A stretch of DNA of 64,000 nucleotides, from the NCBI RefSeq assembly GCF_000620785.1, contig NZ_JIAI01000008.1, positions 1-64,000 of the forward strand. Reading direction: 5' to 3'. The stretch is from Actinospineispora acaciae DSM 45401 (lineage in GTDB: Bacteria > Actinomycetota > Actinomycetes > Mycobacteriales > Pseudonocardiaceae). Made by a program: the position numbers and the translations under genes. Positions 42,093-49,891 of this stretch are shown here, piece after piece. The notes below the pieces were generated by a model. It was not told the origin of the DNA, made no database searches, and saw only the letters and a program-made list of their open reading frames with translations. Numbering within the stretch: position 1 is the first letter of the stretch; every line of letters starts with the position of its first letter.

Positions 42093-42144
42093 TTGACAAG
42101 ACCGACCGACCGGTCTGTACTACAAACAGGTCAAACGGTCTGTA
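42093..42144 (+). promoter_or_regulatory. Promoter with embedded TetR operator
   Basis: A consensus -35 TTGACA lies at 42093-42098. Directly after it, AGACCG (42099-42104) and CGGTCT (42111-42116) form an inverted repeat with a 6-base spacer. A weak -10 such as TACTAC (42118-42123) follows. CGGTCTGTA occurs at 42111-42119 and again at 42136-42144. An operator between -35 and -10 is the classic position for repression by the divergent TetR. Confidence 0.6.
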
Positions 42145-42161
42145 GTGAAGGGTGGTTCAGC

Positions 42162-42950
42162 ATGACGACTCCCCAAGATCCCCCCGCCGACCGTCCGCCG
42201 CCGGCCGACGAACTGAGCAGCCCCGTCGTCGACCTGCGGCAGTACACCCTGTTCCCGGGGACGAGGGACAGGTTCGTCGCGCTGTTCGACGGCGAGTTCG
42301 TCGAGGCCCACGAGGCGCTCGGGTCGAGGGCCATCGGCCAGTTCCGGGATCTCGGCGACCCGAACCGGTTCGTCTGGATGCGCGGCTTTCCCGACATGCC
42401 GGGGCGCGAGCGGGCGCTGAACGCGTTCTACAACGGAGGACCTGCCTGGGCGGCGCACGGCGAAACCGCGCGGTCGATGCTGATCGACAGCACCGACGCG
42501 CTGCTCCTGAAGCCGGTTCGGCCGGACTCGGGCTTCGCGCTCGACGATCCCGCCCAGCGGCCACCCATCGACTCGGACGCCCCGGACGGTGTCGTGATCG
42601 CGACGATCCACCATTTCGAGAAACCGGTGAGCACGGCATTCGTCGACTTCTACGAGACGGTGGTCCTCCCCGTTCTCCGAGACTCCGGCGCCCACCGCCT
42701 CCTCGGCATGTTCGAGACGAAGCACAGCCCGAACAACTTTCCACGCCTACCGATCCGCGAAGGCGAAAATGTCTTCGTCACATTTACCGGCTTCAAGAAC
42801 GTGGAGAAGTACCACGAGTTCATGACCGCCTTGGGGCGGAACAGGAAGACATGGAAGGAGCGGGTGTACCCGGAGCTCACCGGCCAGCTCCTGATGCCCC
42901 CTCGAACCCTGCGGCTGGCGCCGACGACACGTTCGCAACTGCGCGACTGA
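42162..42950 (+). CDS. NIPSNAP-family protein
   Basis: 262 residues from an ATG after the promoter/operator region. Two ABM-like/NIPSNAP repeats: VVDLRQYTLFPGTRDRFV ... FVWMRGFPDMPGRERAL, and a second GVVIATIHHFEKPVSTAF ... NVFVTFTGFKNVEKYHEF. NIPSNAP proteins are small dimeric barrel proteins of uncertain role, often near oxidative catabolism genes. First gene of a two-gene unit controlled by the divergent TetR; the stop TGA overlaps a possible ATG of the next gene. Confidence 0.85.
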   Translation: MTTPQDPPADRPPPADELSSPVVDLRQYTLFPGTRDRFVALFDGEFVEAHEALGSRAIGQFRDLGDPNRFVWMRGFPDMPGRERALNAFYNGGPAWAAHGETARSMLIDSTDALLLKPVRPDSGFALDDPAQRPPIDSDAPDGVVIATIHHFEKPVSTAFVDFYETVVLPVLRDSGAHRLLGMFETKHSPNNFPRLPIREGENVFVTFTGFKNVEKYHEFMTALGRNRKTWKERVYPELTGQLLMPPRTLRLAPTTRSQLRD

Positions 42951-42964
42951 TGGGAGATCTGGCC

Positions 42965-43354
42965 ATGACAGCACTGGACAAGCTCACCGAAGCCGCGGTC
43001 GGCGCCGCGCTCGAGGACTACGAGAAGCTGTTCGCCAACGGCGAGGTCGAGTCGATTCTCGAAGGCTTCGCCGAGGACGTCGAGGTTCACTACGCTTCGT
43101 TCCCTCCGTTCACCGGAAAGGACAAGCTGCGCGAGATGTTGCAACGGCGGTTCGCCGAGATGCGCGACTACCAACTGTCGAAGCGACTGGAGGTCCTCTG
43201 CCCACCCCATTTCGTGTCATCGTGGACCGGGAGCTGGATCGACATCCGCACGAACAAGCGCATGGAACTGTTCGGGCTCGAACTCCTGACCGTACGCGAC
43301 GGCAAGTTCGGCCGATGGACGGCAAGCGTGTCGGCCTGGCCAGCGGCGGGCTAG
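42965..43354 (+). CDS. SnoaL/NTF2-like small protein
   Basis: 129 residues from an ATG 8 bases after GGAG; an ATG at 42950 (TGATG overlap) is the alternative. The NTF2-like cone fold is suggested by ALEDYEKLFANGEVESILEGF, the hydrophobic VEVHYASFPPFTGKDKL and LLTVRDGKFGRWTASV. Members include polyketide cyclases and delta-5-ketosteroid isomerases, but most are uncharacterised. With NIPSNAP it forms a TetR-controlled pair. The TAG stop is the first TAG of the following inverted-repeat element. Confidence 0.8.
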   Translation: MTALDKLTEAAVGAALEDYEKLFANGEVESILEGFAEDVEVHYASFPPFTGKDKLREMLQRRFAEMRDYQLSKRLEVLCPPHFVSSWTGSWIDIRTNKRMELFGLELLTVRDGKFGRWTASVSAWPAAG

Positions 43355-43519
43355 TGTCGTGTAAACGAGGTTCCTTGCCCGGATTCGGTGATCCAGGTGG
43401 ATGCACCGCAAGGCGGAGGAGTCCCCGATACCGGGGTTGTATCGGGGGCGACGACAACGCGGCGGGGCGCCGCCTGGGCGCCGAAGACGGGTAAGACGAC
43501 CTTGTTTACACGACACTAG
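43351..43519. mobile_element. 169-bp MITE-like element with 16-bp terminal inverted repeats
   Basis: The left end CTAGTGTCGTGTAAAC is repeated exactly, inverted, at the right end (43504-43519), with similar bases continuing inward. Inside is a further hairpin: CCCCGATA (43423-43430) pairs with TATCGGGG (43440-43447). No transposase fits in 169 bp, so this is a non-autonomous element or IS relic. Both convergent flanking genes take their TAG stop from its CTAG ends, so it may also terminate both transcripts. Confidence 0.85.
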
Positions 43520-45528
43520 GCCTCCCGTCCGGCACGGTGCCAGGCGGACTGGCGGAGCAGGCGCAGGCCGTTGAGCCCGACCAGCACCGTGGAGCCCTCG
43601 TGGCCGGCCACCCCGAGCGGCAGCGGCAGCGTGCCGAGCAGGTCCCAGCAGACCAGCCCGGCGATGAACGTGGCGGCGACGACCAGGTTGGCGATCACCA
43701 CCCGGCGGGCGCGGCGGGACAGCGCGATCACGGCCGGGATGCTGGCCAGCTCGTCGCGGACCACAACCGCGTCGGCGGCGCTCAGGGTGAGGTCGGCGCC
43801 GGCACCGCCCATCGCCACGCCGACGTCCGCGACCGCCAGCGCCGGCGCGTCGTTCACGCCGTCACCGACCACCGTGACCCGCCGGCCGCCGGCCTGAAGC
43901 TCGCGCACCGCGGCGACCTTGTCCTCGGGCAGCAGGCCGGAGCGCACGTCCGCGATGCCCAGCCGCTCGGCCAGTCGCGCGGCGACGCCGGCGTGGTCGC
44001 CGGTGAGCAGGGCGGGTTGTGCGCCGGTCAGCCGGGTCAGCGCGGCGACCGCCGATGCGGCCCCGGCACGCGGTTGGTCGGCCAGCCCGAGCACGCCCAC
44101 CGGCCGGCCGTCGCGCCGCACCACGACGACCGTCTGCCCGCGCTCGCGCACGTCCCTGACCTGCCCTTCCATAGATAGACCGACGGTCGGTCTGTTTGCG
44201 GGAACGTCGACCTCGACCCGGGCCGACGGCGGTTCGGCCGGCGCCCCGGCCCCGACCAACCGGCCGTCCACCCTGGCCACCACGCCGACCCCGGGACGCG
44301 CCACGAACCCCTCGGCGTCGGCGAGCCGGACCCCGGCATGCCGCGCGGCGCGCACGACCGCCCGCGCCAGCGGATGCTCGCTGGGCCGTTCCACCGAGGC
44401 CGCCAGCGCCAACAGCTCGCGCTCGGTCAACCCGGAACCGGGCAGCGGGCGGACGGTGACGAGCTCGGGCGTGCCCGTGGTCAACGTGCCCGTCTTGTCG
44501 AACGCGACCCGGTCGGTAGCGCCGAGGCGCTCCATGACCACGGCGGACTTGACCAGCACGCCGTTGCGTCCGGCGTTCGCGATGGCGGCCAGCAGCGGCG
44601 GCATGGTGGCCAGCACCACGGCGCACGGCGACGCCACGATCATGAACGTCATCGCGCGCAGCAGCAACTCCCGCAACGCCGCCCCGAACAGCAGCGGCAC
44701 CGCGAACAGCGCCAGGGTGGCCGCCACCATACCGATCGAGTACCGCCGCTCCACCTTCTCGATGAACAGCTGGGTAGCCGCCTTGGTCCGGATCGCCTCG
44801 CCGACCAGCGCACCGATCCGGGCCAGCACCGACTCCCCGGCCGCCCGGTCCACCCGCACCCGCAACGCACCGGTGCCGTTCAGCGTGCCGGCGAACACCC
44901 GGTCGCCGGGTGCCTTCTCGGCCGGCACCGACTCGCCGGTGACGCTGGCCTGGTCCACCTCGCTGGCCCCGGCGAGCACCGTGCCGTCCGCCCCGAGCCG
45001 CGCGCCCGGCCGCACCAGCATCACGTCACCGACGCCCAGGTCGGCCGCCGCGACCCGCTCCTCCTCGCCGTCCGGACCCAGCCGCACGGCCGTCTCGGGG
45101 GCCAGCTCCAGCAACCCGCGCACCGACGCCTCGGTGCGCGCGGTGGCCAGCGCCTCCAACGCGCCGGACGTGGCGAAGATGACGATCAGCAACGCCCCGT
45201 CCGTGACCTGCCCGATCGCCGCCGCCCCGACCGCCGCGAGCACCATCAGCAGGTCCACGTCCAGCGACCGCCCGCGCAGCGCCCGCACGCCGTCCAGCCC
45301 GGGCCGCCACCCGCCCGCCGCGTAACACCCCAGGTAGAACGTCCACCACAGCCACGCAGGCGCCCCCGACAGCCACCCGGCCAGCCCGCCGAGGAACAGC
45401 ACCAGCGCACCCGCCGCCCAGCGGACCTCGGACAACGCGAACCACCCTGTCGCAGTGGACCCGACCGCCCCGCGATCCGGGCGCACCGCGACGACGCTCA
45501 CCCCGACCATGCCCTCCGTCGACGACAT
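43516..45528 (-). CDS. P1B-4-type heavy-metal transporting ATPase
   Basis: About 670 residues. The ATG at 45528 is chosen because the longer frame would begin inside the operator; 45510 is possible. No N-terminal metal-binding domain. TGES is in the actuator domain, SPC in the membrane (IVASPCAVVLAT), then phosphorylation DKTGT, nucleotide-binding SEHPLA and GDGVNDAPAL. The final helix carries HEGSTVLVGLNGLRLL. SPC plus HEG-S-T defines subgroup P1B-4 (Co, Zn or Fe export). Divergent ArsR sensor confirms metal response. Anomaly: an AGACCGAC palindrome lies in the coding sequence at 44177, encoding an extra loop near NRPTVGLSM. Confidence 0.93.
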   Translation of the reverse strand: MSSTEGMVGVSVVAVRPDRGAVGSTATGWFALSEVRWAAGALVLFLGGLAGWLSGAPAWLWWTFYLGCYAAGGWRPGLDGVRALRGRSLDVDLLMVLAAVGAAAIGQVTDGALLIVIFATSGALEALATARTEASVRGLLELAPETAVRLGPDGEEERVAAADLGVGDVMLVRPGARLGADGTVLAGASEVDQASVTGESVPAEKAPGDRVFAGTLNGTGALRVRVDRAAGESVLARIGALVGEAIRTKAATQLFIEKVERRYSIGMVAATLALFAVPLLFGAALRELLLRAMTFMIVASPCAVVLATMPPLLAAIANAGRNGVLVKSAVVMERLGATDRVAFDKTGTLTTGTPELVTVRPLPGSGLTERELLALAASVERPSEHPLARAVVRAARHAGVRLADAEGFVARPGVGVVARVDGRLVGAGAPAEPPSARVEVDVPANRPTVGLSMEGQVRDVRERGQTVVVVRRDGRPVGVLGLADQPRAGAASAVAALTRLTGAQPALLTGDHAGVAARLAERLGIADVRSGLLPEDKVAAVRELQAGGRRVTVVGDGVNDAPALAVADVGVAMGGAGADLTLSAADAVVVRDELASIPAVIALSRRARRVVIANLVVAATFIAGLVCWDLLGTLPLPLGVAGHEGSTVLVGLNGLRLLRQSAWHRAGREA
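44177..44193. repeat. AGACCGAC-G-GTCGGTCT palindrome inside the metal ATPase gene
   Basis: A perfect 17-bp odd palindrome (8-base arms) within coding sequence, in frame, encoding the region around Pro-Thr-Val-Gly-Leu of the ATPase. The same palindrome with central C occurs at 50133 and, lengthened, at 55359; a spaced relative at 42099 adjoins a TetR gene. In a reading frame it is either a displaced operator or a small inserted repeat. Confidence 0.7.
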
Positions 45529-45546
45529 GGCCGACGATAACAGAAC

Positions 45547-45566
45547 AAATGAAGACGTCTTCATTT
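45547..45566. promoter_or_regulatory. ArsR/SmtB-type operator, 20-bp perfect palindrome
   Basis: AAATGAAGAC joined to GTCTTCATTT with no spacer, located between the divergent P1B-4 ATPase and ArsR-family gene. The TGAA...TTCA half-sites and position fit ArsR/SmtB metal sensors. Both gene frames can be read into it, which is why longer starts were rejected. Confidence 0.8.
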
Positions 45567-45589
45567 ATTGACGACGGTAGGCTCACTCC

Positions 45590-45943
45590 GTGGGACACGG
45601 GGTGGACGGACCGGACCGGCCGCCGGCACGGCTGGACCCGGAGAGCGCGGCCACCGTGGCGGCCACCCTGCAGGCCCTGGCCACGCCCAGCCGGCTGCTC
45701 ATCCTCACCGCGCTGCGCCAGGCGCCGCTGCCGGTCAGCGAGCTGGCCAGGGCGGTCGGGATGGAGCAGTCCGCGGTGTCCCACCAGCTGCGGCTGCTGC
45801 GCACGCTCGGCCTGGTCACCGGCACCCGGCACGGCCGCAGCATCGTCTACAGCCTCTACGACAACCACGTCACCCAGCTGCTGGACGAGGCCGTGTACCA
45901 CGTCGAGCACCTGCGGCTGGGGATCACCGACCGGCCCGACTGA
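45590..45943 (+). CDS. ArsR/SmtB-family metal sensor with alpha-5 site
   Basis: 117 residues from a GTG. Winged helix: ALATPSRLLILTALRQ, LPVSELARAVGMEQSAVSH, QLRLLRTLGLV, wing TGTRHGRSIVYSLY. The C-terminal helix has D91-x-H93-x10-H104-x2-H107 (DNHVTQLLDEAVYHVEH), the alpha-5 ligand pattern of CzrA/NmtR/SmtB sensors for Zn, Co or Ni. There is no alpha-3 Cys pair. It should repress itself and the divergent P1B-4 exporter through the 20-bp palindrome and release on metal excess. Confidence 0.93.
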   Translation: MGHGVDGPDRPPARLDPESAATVAATLQALATPSRLLILTALRQAPLPVSELARAVGMEQSAVSHQLRLLRTLGLVTGTRHGRSIVYSLYDNHVTQLLDEAVYHVEHLRLGITDRPD

Positions 45944-45946
45944 GCG

Positions 45947-46735
45947 TCACCCGCGCAGGAACTCCAGCAGCACCGGCACGATCGCCTCGGGCGCCGGGCC
46001 GTGGTCCTGGCCGGGCAGGATGCGGCGCCGCGAGTGGGGGATCGCGGCGACCACCGTGTCGGCGGCCTCGGGCAGGCCGGGGAACGTGCGGTCGCCGGAG
46101 TACACGATGGTCGGCACCGTGACCCCGGCCCAGCGCCGGCGCCAGTCCGGGTCGAGGTTGACGTCGTGCACGGCGGCCAGGTCGTAGACGAGCGTCCGCG
46201 CGACGGCGACCATCGCGGGCCAGCCCGGGGAGTGCGCCATCCCGGCGACGGCCTCGGCGGGCAGGCCGATCACGGCCGTCATGTTGTAGCGCATCGCGTC
46301 GTCGAGCTTGTCGGCCGCGAGCAGCGCGCGCAGCTCGGCCAGGTGCTCGGTGTGGTCGGCGCCGGGGAACAGCGGCGGCTCGTACAGCGCCAGCGAGGTG
46401 ACGCCGATGCCGGCGGAGGCGGCGGCCAGCGCGACTGTCGCCCCCGACGAGCTGGAGTAGAGGCCGGCGCTGCCGCCGGCCGCCTCGACCAGCGCGGCGA
46501 CGTCCTCGACCTCCCGCTCCAACGCCCACGGCGCGGTGTCGCCGGAGCGCCCGCGCCCGCGCCTGTCGTAGTCGACGGCGGTGAAACCCTCGGCCGCGAG
46601 CAGCCTGGCGGCCCGGGTGGTGCGCTCGTCGATGGCGCGGTGCTGGGTGGCGCCGCCGATCAGGATGACGGCCGGCCCGTCGCCGTGGCTGTCGTAGTCG
46701 ATGACCGTGCCGTCGGGGGAGGTGACGGTGCTCAT
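45947..46735 (-). CDS. Alpha/beta hydrolase with altered nucleophile elbow
   Basis: 262 residues. Oxyanion loop VILIGGATQHR; core strand and turn AVDYDRRGRGRSGDTAPW. The nucleophile elbow reads LYSSSSGATVA, i.e. Ser-x-Ser-x-Gly rather than Gly-x-Ser-x-Gly, tolerated in some members. Candidate acid is Asp in YSGDRTFPGLPE and base His in GQDHGPAPE. Probably an active esterase/haloperoxidase-like hydrolase. Convergent with the ArsR gene, 3 bases between stops. Substrate unknown. Confidence 0.85.
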   Translation of the reverse strand: MSTVTSPDGTVIDYDSHGDGPAVILIGGATQHRAIDERTTRAARLLAAEGFTAVDYDRRGRGRSGDTAPWALEREVEDVAALVEAAGGSAGLYSSSSGATVALAAASAGIGVTSLALYEPPLFPGADHTEHLAELRALLAADKLDDAMRYNMTAVIGLPAEAVAGMAHSPGWPAMVAVARTLVYDLAAVHDVNLDPDWRRRWAGVTVPTIVYSGDRTFPGLPEAADTVVAAIPHSRRRILPGQDHGPAPEAIVPVLLEFLRG

Positions 46736-46877
46736 GTCCGCTGTGGCCTTTCGCTCGGGTTGCCGGGTCTCATGGGATCAGACCGCCGCCGACGCCGAGA
46801 GTCATCGGTCCTCGCCGGGCGCGAGCGCCAGTGACCCCCGTGCGGGGCATCGCCGGTTCCACCGCCGCGGCCGCCGA

Positions 46878-48647
46878 ATGCGGAACAATGAGGACGTGTC
46901 GCGATCGGAGTCCCACGAGCCGCCCGGGCGAGCCGCCCGCGCGGGCTGGTCCTCCGGGGGCAGGCGCCGCAAGATGTGGATCACCATGGACGGCGGGCAC
47001 ACCCGGCCGCCGGTACGAGACGCCCACCGCCCGCCCGACGACCCGCACCGGCGGCCCGACCCGCCGTACGCGCCCGACGCTCCCTACCGGGCCGACCTGC
47101 CCTTCCAGGCCGGCCCGCCGTACCAGGGCGAACCGCCGAGCCCGCCGCCCTGGCTGGACGCGCCACGCCGGCCGCTGCCACCGCGCGACGCGTACCGGGA
47201 CGACCGGGCCGACGACAGGGCCGACGACCGGGCCGGGGCCGACGACCGGGCCGGGGCCGACGAGCCCGAGCCGGAACCCCGCGATCCCCGGCCGCCGCGC
47301 AAGCTGACCGTCACCCGGGTGATGGCCTGGCGCGGGCGCCAGCTGACCGGCCAGGGCATCCGGGCGTTCCAGCGCGCGGCCGGGGCCGACGGCGCGGACC
47401 GCTCCGGGCTGCGCGCGCTGACCTACGCCACCATGCTGAACTACGCCAACGACGCCGCGATCGCGGTGGCGCTGGCCAACACGCTGTTCTTCTCCGCCGC
47501 CACGGCCGAGAGCAAGACCAAGGTGGCGCTCTACCTGTTGATCACGGTGGCACCGTTCGCGCTGGTCGCCCCGGTCATCGGCCCGCTGCTGGACCGGGTG
47601 CAGCGGGGCCGACGGGTGGCGCTGGCGGCCAGCTTCGTCGGGCGCGCGGTGCTCGGCGTGGTGATGGCGCTGCACTTCGACGACTGGGGGCTCTACCCGG
47701 CCGCGCTGGGCGTCATGGTGCTGTCCAAGTCGTTCACCGTGCTGCGCGCCGCCGTCACACCCCGGGTGCTGCCCGAGAAGATCACGCTGGTCACCACGAA
47801 CTCCCGGCTGACGGTGTTCGGGCTGGTCGCGGGCGCGGTGTTCGGCGCGGGCGCGGCCGGCATCGCCCAGCTGACCGGCTCCCCCGGCGCCCTGGTCTAC
47901 ACCGCCGCGCTGTGCCTGCTCGGCGCCTGGCTGTGCATCCGCATCCCGAGCTGGGTCGAGGTCACCGAGGGCGAGGTGCCGGCGGCGCTGCGCGAGCACG
48001 CCGACCGCCGCGCGCGCGGCAACGGCCGGCAGCCGATGGGCCGCCGGGTGGCCGTCGCGCTGTGGGCCAACTGCTCGATCCGGCTGCTCACCGGGTTCCT
48101 GACGCTGTTCGTGGCGTTCGCGGTGAAGGCCGAGACCGAGCGCGAGCCGGCGCGTCAACTGATCCTGCTCGGGATCGTCGGCGCGGCGGCCGGGCTGGGC
48201 AGCTTCGTCGGCAACGCGGTCGGCTCGCGCCAGCACTTCGACCGCTCGGACCTGGTCGTCTTCGGCTGCGTGGGGGTGTCGGTGGCCAGCGCGATCGCGG
48301 CGGCCGCGATGCCGGGGATCACGCTCTCGGCGGTGGTCGCGCTGCTCGCCTCGACGGCCAGCGCGCTGGCCAAGGTCTGCCTGGACGCGGTGATCCAACG
48401 CGACCTGCCGGAGCGGTCCAGGGCGTCGGCGTTCGGCCGCTCGGAGACCGTCCTGCAGCTGGCCTGGGTGTTCGGTGGCGCGATGGGCGTGCTGCTGCCG
48501 CCCGTCTACTGGATCGGGTTCGCCTCGGCGGCCGCCGTGACCGCCCTGGTCGGCGCGCAGTCCGTACTCATCAGCCGAGGCACCTCCCTGCTGCCCTGGC
48601 TCCGCCACCGCGAGCCGGCCGCCGAATGGCCTGGTCAGCACCCGTGA
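46878..48647 (+). CDS. MFS transporter with long disordered N-terminus
   Basis: 589 residues if the ATG at 46878 is used; a GTG at 46896 is nearly as good and neither has ideal spacing. The first 150 residues are Pro/Arg/Asp-rich with a duplicated GADDRA unit. The membrane part starts near LRALTYATMLNYANDAAIA and LYLLITVAPFALVAPVIGPLLDR, giving about 12 helices. FGRSETVLQLAWVFGG near the end is typical. This actinobacterial MFS family is usually followed by DUF2771, as here. Cargo unknown. Its TGA stop (48645-48647) lies inside the second intact palindrome. Confidence 0.85.
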   Translation: MRNNEDVSRSESHEPPGRAARAGWSSGGRRRKMWITMDGGHTRPPVRDAHRPPDDPHRRPDPPYAPDAPYRADLPFQAGPPYQGEPPSPPPWLDAPRRPLPPRDAYRDDRADDRADDRAGADDRAGADEPEPEPRDPRPPRKLTVTRVMAWRGRQLTGQGIRAFQRAAGADGADRSGLRALTYATMLNYANDAAIAVALANTLFFSAATAESKTKVALYLLITVAPFALVAPVIGPLLDRVQRGRRVALAASFVGRAVLGVVMALHFDDWGLYPAALGVMVLSKSFTVLRAAVTPRVLPEKITLVTTNSRLTVFGLVAGAVFGAGAAGIAQLTGSPGALVYTAALCLLGAWLCIRIPSWVEVTEGEVPAALREHADRRARGNGRQPMGRRVAVALWANCSIRLLTGFLTLFVAFAVKAETEREPARQLILLGIVGAAAGLGSFVGNAVGSRQHFDRSDLVVFGCVGVSVASAIAAAAMPGITLSAVVALLASTASALAKVCLDAVIQRDLPERSRASAFGRSETVLQLAWVFGGAMGVLLPPVYWIGFASAAAVTALVGAQSVLISRGTSLLPWLRHREPAAEWPGQHP

Positions 48648-48687
48648 GTGGTTAGCGTTGTCATAGCAACGCTAACCACTCACGGGT
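48640..48687. repeat. 46-bp perfect palindrome with TCATAG loop (intact copy 2)
   Basis: Identical to the copy at 17853-17898 in both 20-base arms and the TCATAG loop, here with one more A-T pair outside (48640 and 48687). It contains the TGA stop of the MFS gene and lies 27 bases before the DUF2771 start. Loop orientation relative to its gene is opposite to copy 1. Confidence 0.9.
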
Positions 48688-48713
48688 TGTGACCAGCGGA
48701 AACGGAGTTAGGT

Positions 48714-49190
48714 GTGGGCGTGGCGTGGGGGCCGGCGTGGGTGTTGGTCGTCGGGGTTGGGTTTGGGGTGGCCGGGTGCGGGTCGGGTGGGCCGCCGACG
48801 GTGGAGTTCAGCTCGGTGGGGGGTACGGTGCGCGCTTCGCCGGCGCAGTACTGCGACGTCGAGGTCACGAAGTGCGACAACCGGCCGGACGCGGTGGCGC
48901 GGCTGGTCGTGCCGGCCGGGCAGCCGCTGCGGGTCACGGTCCCGGACGAGGTGGCGGACGGCCCGTGGCACGTCGTGTTCAGCTACCGCACCGGGAACGG
49001 CACGATGGACGCGCGCAGCCCCGTCTTCCCGCCGAAACAACGGCACGAGTACGAGCTGAAGCTTCCGGCGCCCACCGACCAGCTGGTGACCGCCCAGGTC
49101 CAGCAGTTCGGCGGCGGCAACCCGACGACCGGTCCCGGCGGTGAGATGTCGTTCCCGATCCGGGGCAGCTGGGTCGTCGACGCGGGCTAG
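48714..49190 (+). CDS. DUF2771 lipoprotein
   Basis: 158 residues from a GTG. Lipoprotein signal: AWVLVVGVGFGVAGCG with lipobox VAGC. The DUF2771 core: VEFSSVGGTVRASPAQYCD, CDNRPDAVARLVVPAGQPL and a C-terminal VQQFGGGNPTTGPGGEM. Two Cys in the first third could form a disulfide. Family restricted to actinobacteria and typically linked to the preceding MFS gene; the palindrome separates them here. The stop overlaps that of the convergent response regulator by 4 bases. Confidence 0.85.
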   Translation: MGVAWGPAWVLVVGVGFGVAGCGSGGPPTVEFSSVGGTVRASPAQYCDVEVTKCDNRPDAVARLVVPAGQPLRVTVPDEVADGPWHVVFSYRTGNGTMDARSPVFPPKQRHEYELKLPAPTDQLVTAQVQQFGGGNPTTGPGGEMSFPIRGSWVVDAG

Positions 49191-49891
49191 TTGACCGAGT
49201 CCTGCATCTGGGGGACCTCGAGGCGAAGGCCGGCACCGCGCACGGTGTGCAGGTAGCGCGGCGCCTTGCCGCTCTCGCGCAGCTTGCGGCGCAGCCAGGA
49301 CACGTGCACGTCGACCGTGCGGTCCGCCTGGCTGTACGGCATCCGCCACACCTCGCTGAGCAGCTCGCGCCGGCTCACCACCTGGCCCGGGCGGCTGGCC
49401 AGGTAGCTCAGCAGGTCGAACTCCTTGGGCGAGAGCGACAGCGGCCGGCCCTCCAGCTCGGCGGTGCGGGTCTTGCGGTCGATGGCCAGGCCGCCGAGCA
49501 CCAGGTTGGGCTGTAGCGCGTCCGACCCGGCGGTCCGCCGCAGCACCGCCCGCACCCGCGCCAGCAGCGCGCCCGGACCGAACGGCCGGACCAGGTAGTC
49601 GTCGGCGCCGGCGTCCAGCGCGGCGATCATCTTGGTCTCGTCGTCGCTGCCGGCGACCACGATCACCGGAAGGTCGGGCTCCGCCTCGCGCAGCTTGGGC
49701 AGCAGCGTCAGGTCGTTGCCGCTCGCCGAGGAGACGTCGAGCAGTGCCAGCCCGGGCCGGCGGTCGACCACGGCACGCAGCGCCGACCGAGCGTTCCGAA
49801 CAGAGGTCGCGGTGTACCCGGCCGAGATAAGGATGTCAATCAACCTCAGCCGGGCGTGCGAGCGGTCCTCTACGACCAGAAGGTAAGCCAC
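49187..49891 (-). CDS. OmpR/PhoB-type response regulator, orphan
   Basis: 234 residues from a GTG with AGGAGGT upstream. Receiver domain 1-115: acidic VVED, phospho-acceptor Asp52 in ALLDVSS, and DDYLVRPFG, where the usually invariant Lys of KPF is Arg102. C-terminal winged helix: LSLSPKEFDLLSYLASRPG, VVSRRELLSEVW, RTVDVHVSWLRRKLRES, VRGAGLRLE. No sensor kinase gene adjoins. The Lys to Arg change can weaken phosphotransfer-induced switching, so the protein may be constitutive or atypically controlled. Confidence 0.92.
   Translation of the reverse strand: MAYLLVVEDRSHARLRLIDILISAGYTATSVRNARSALRAVVDRRPGLALLDVSSASGNDLTLLPKLREAEPDLPVIVVAGSDDETKMIAALDAGADDYLVRPFGPGALLARVRAVLRRTAGSDALQPNLVLGGLAIDRKTRTAELEGRPLSLSPKEFDLLSYLASRPGQVVSRRELLSEVWRMPYSQADRTVDVHVSWLRRKLRESGKAPRYLHTVRGAGLRLEVPQMQDSVN

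Noticed and set aside
45529..45564. MKTSS start of the P1B-4 ATPase
   Set aside because: The ATG and following codons are the ArsR operator; the mirror-image ORF on the plus strand starts with the same residues, showing it is the palindrome.
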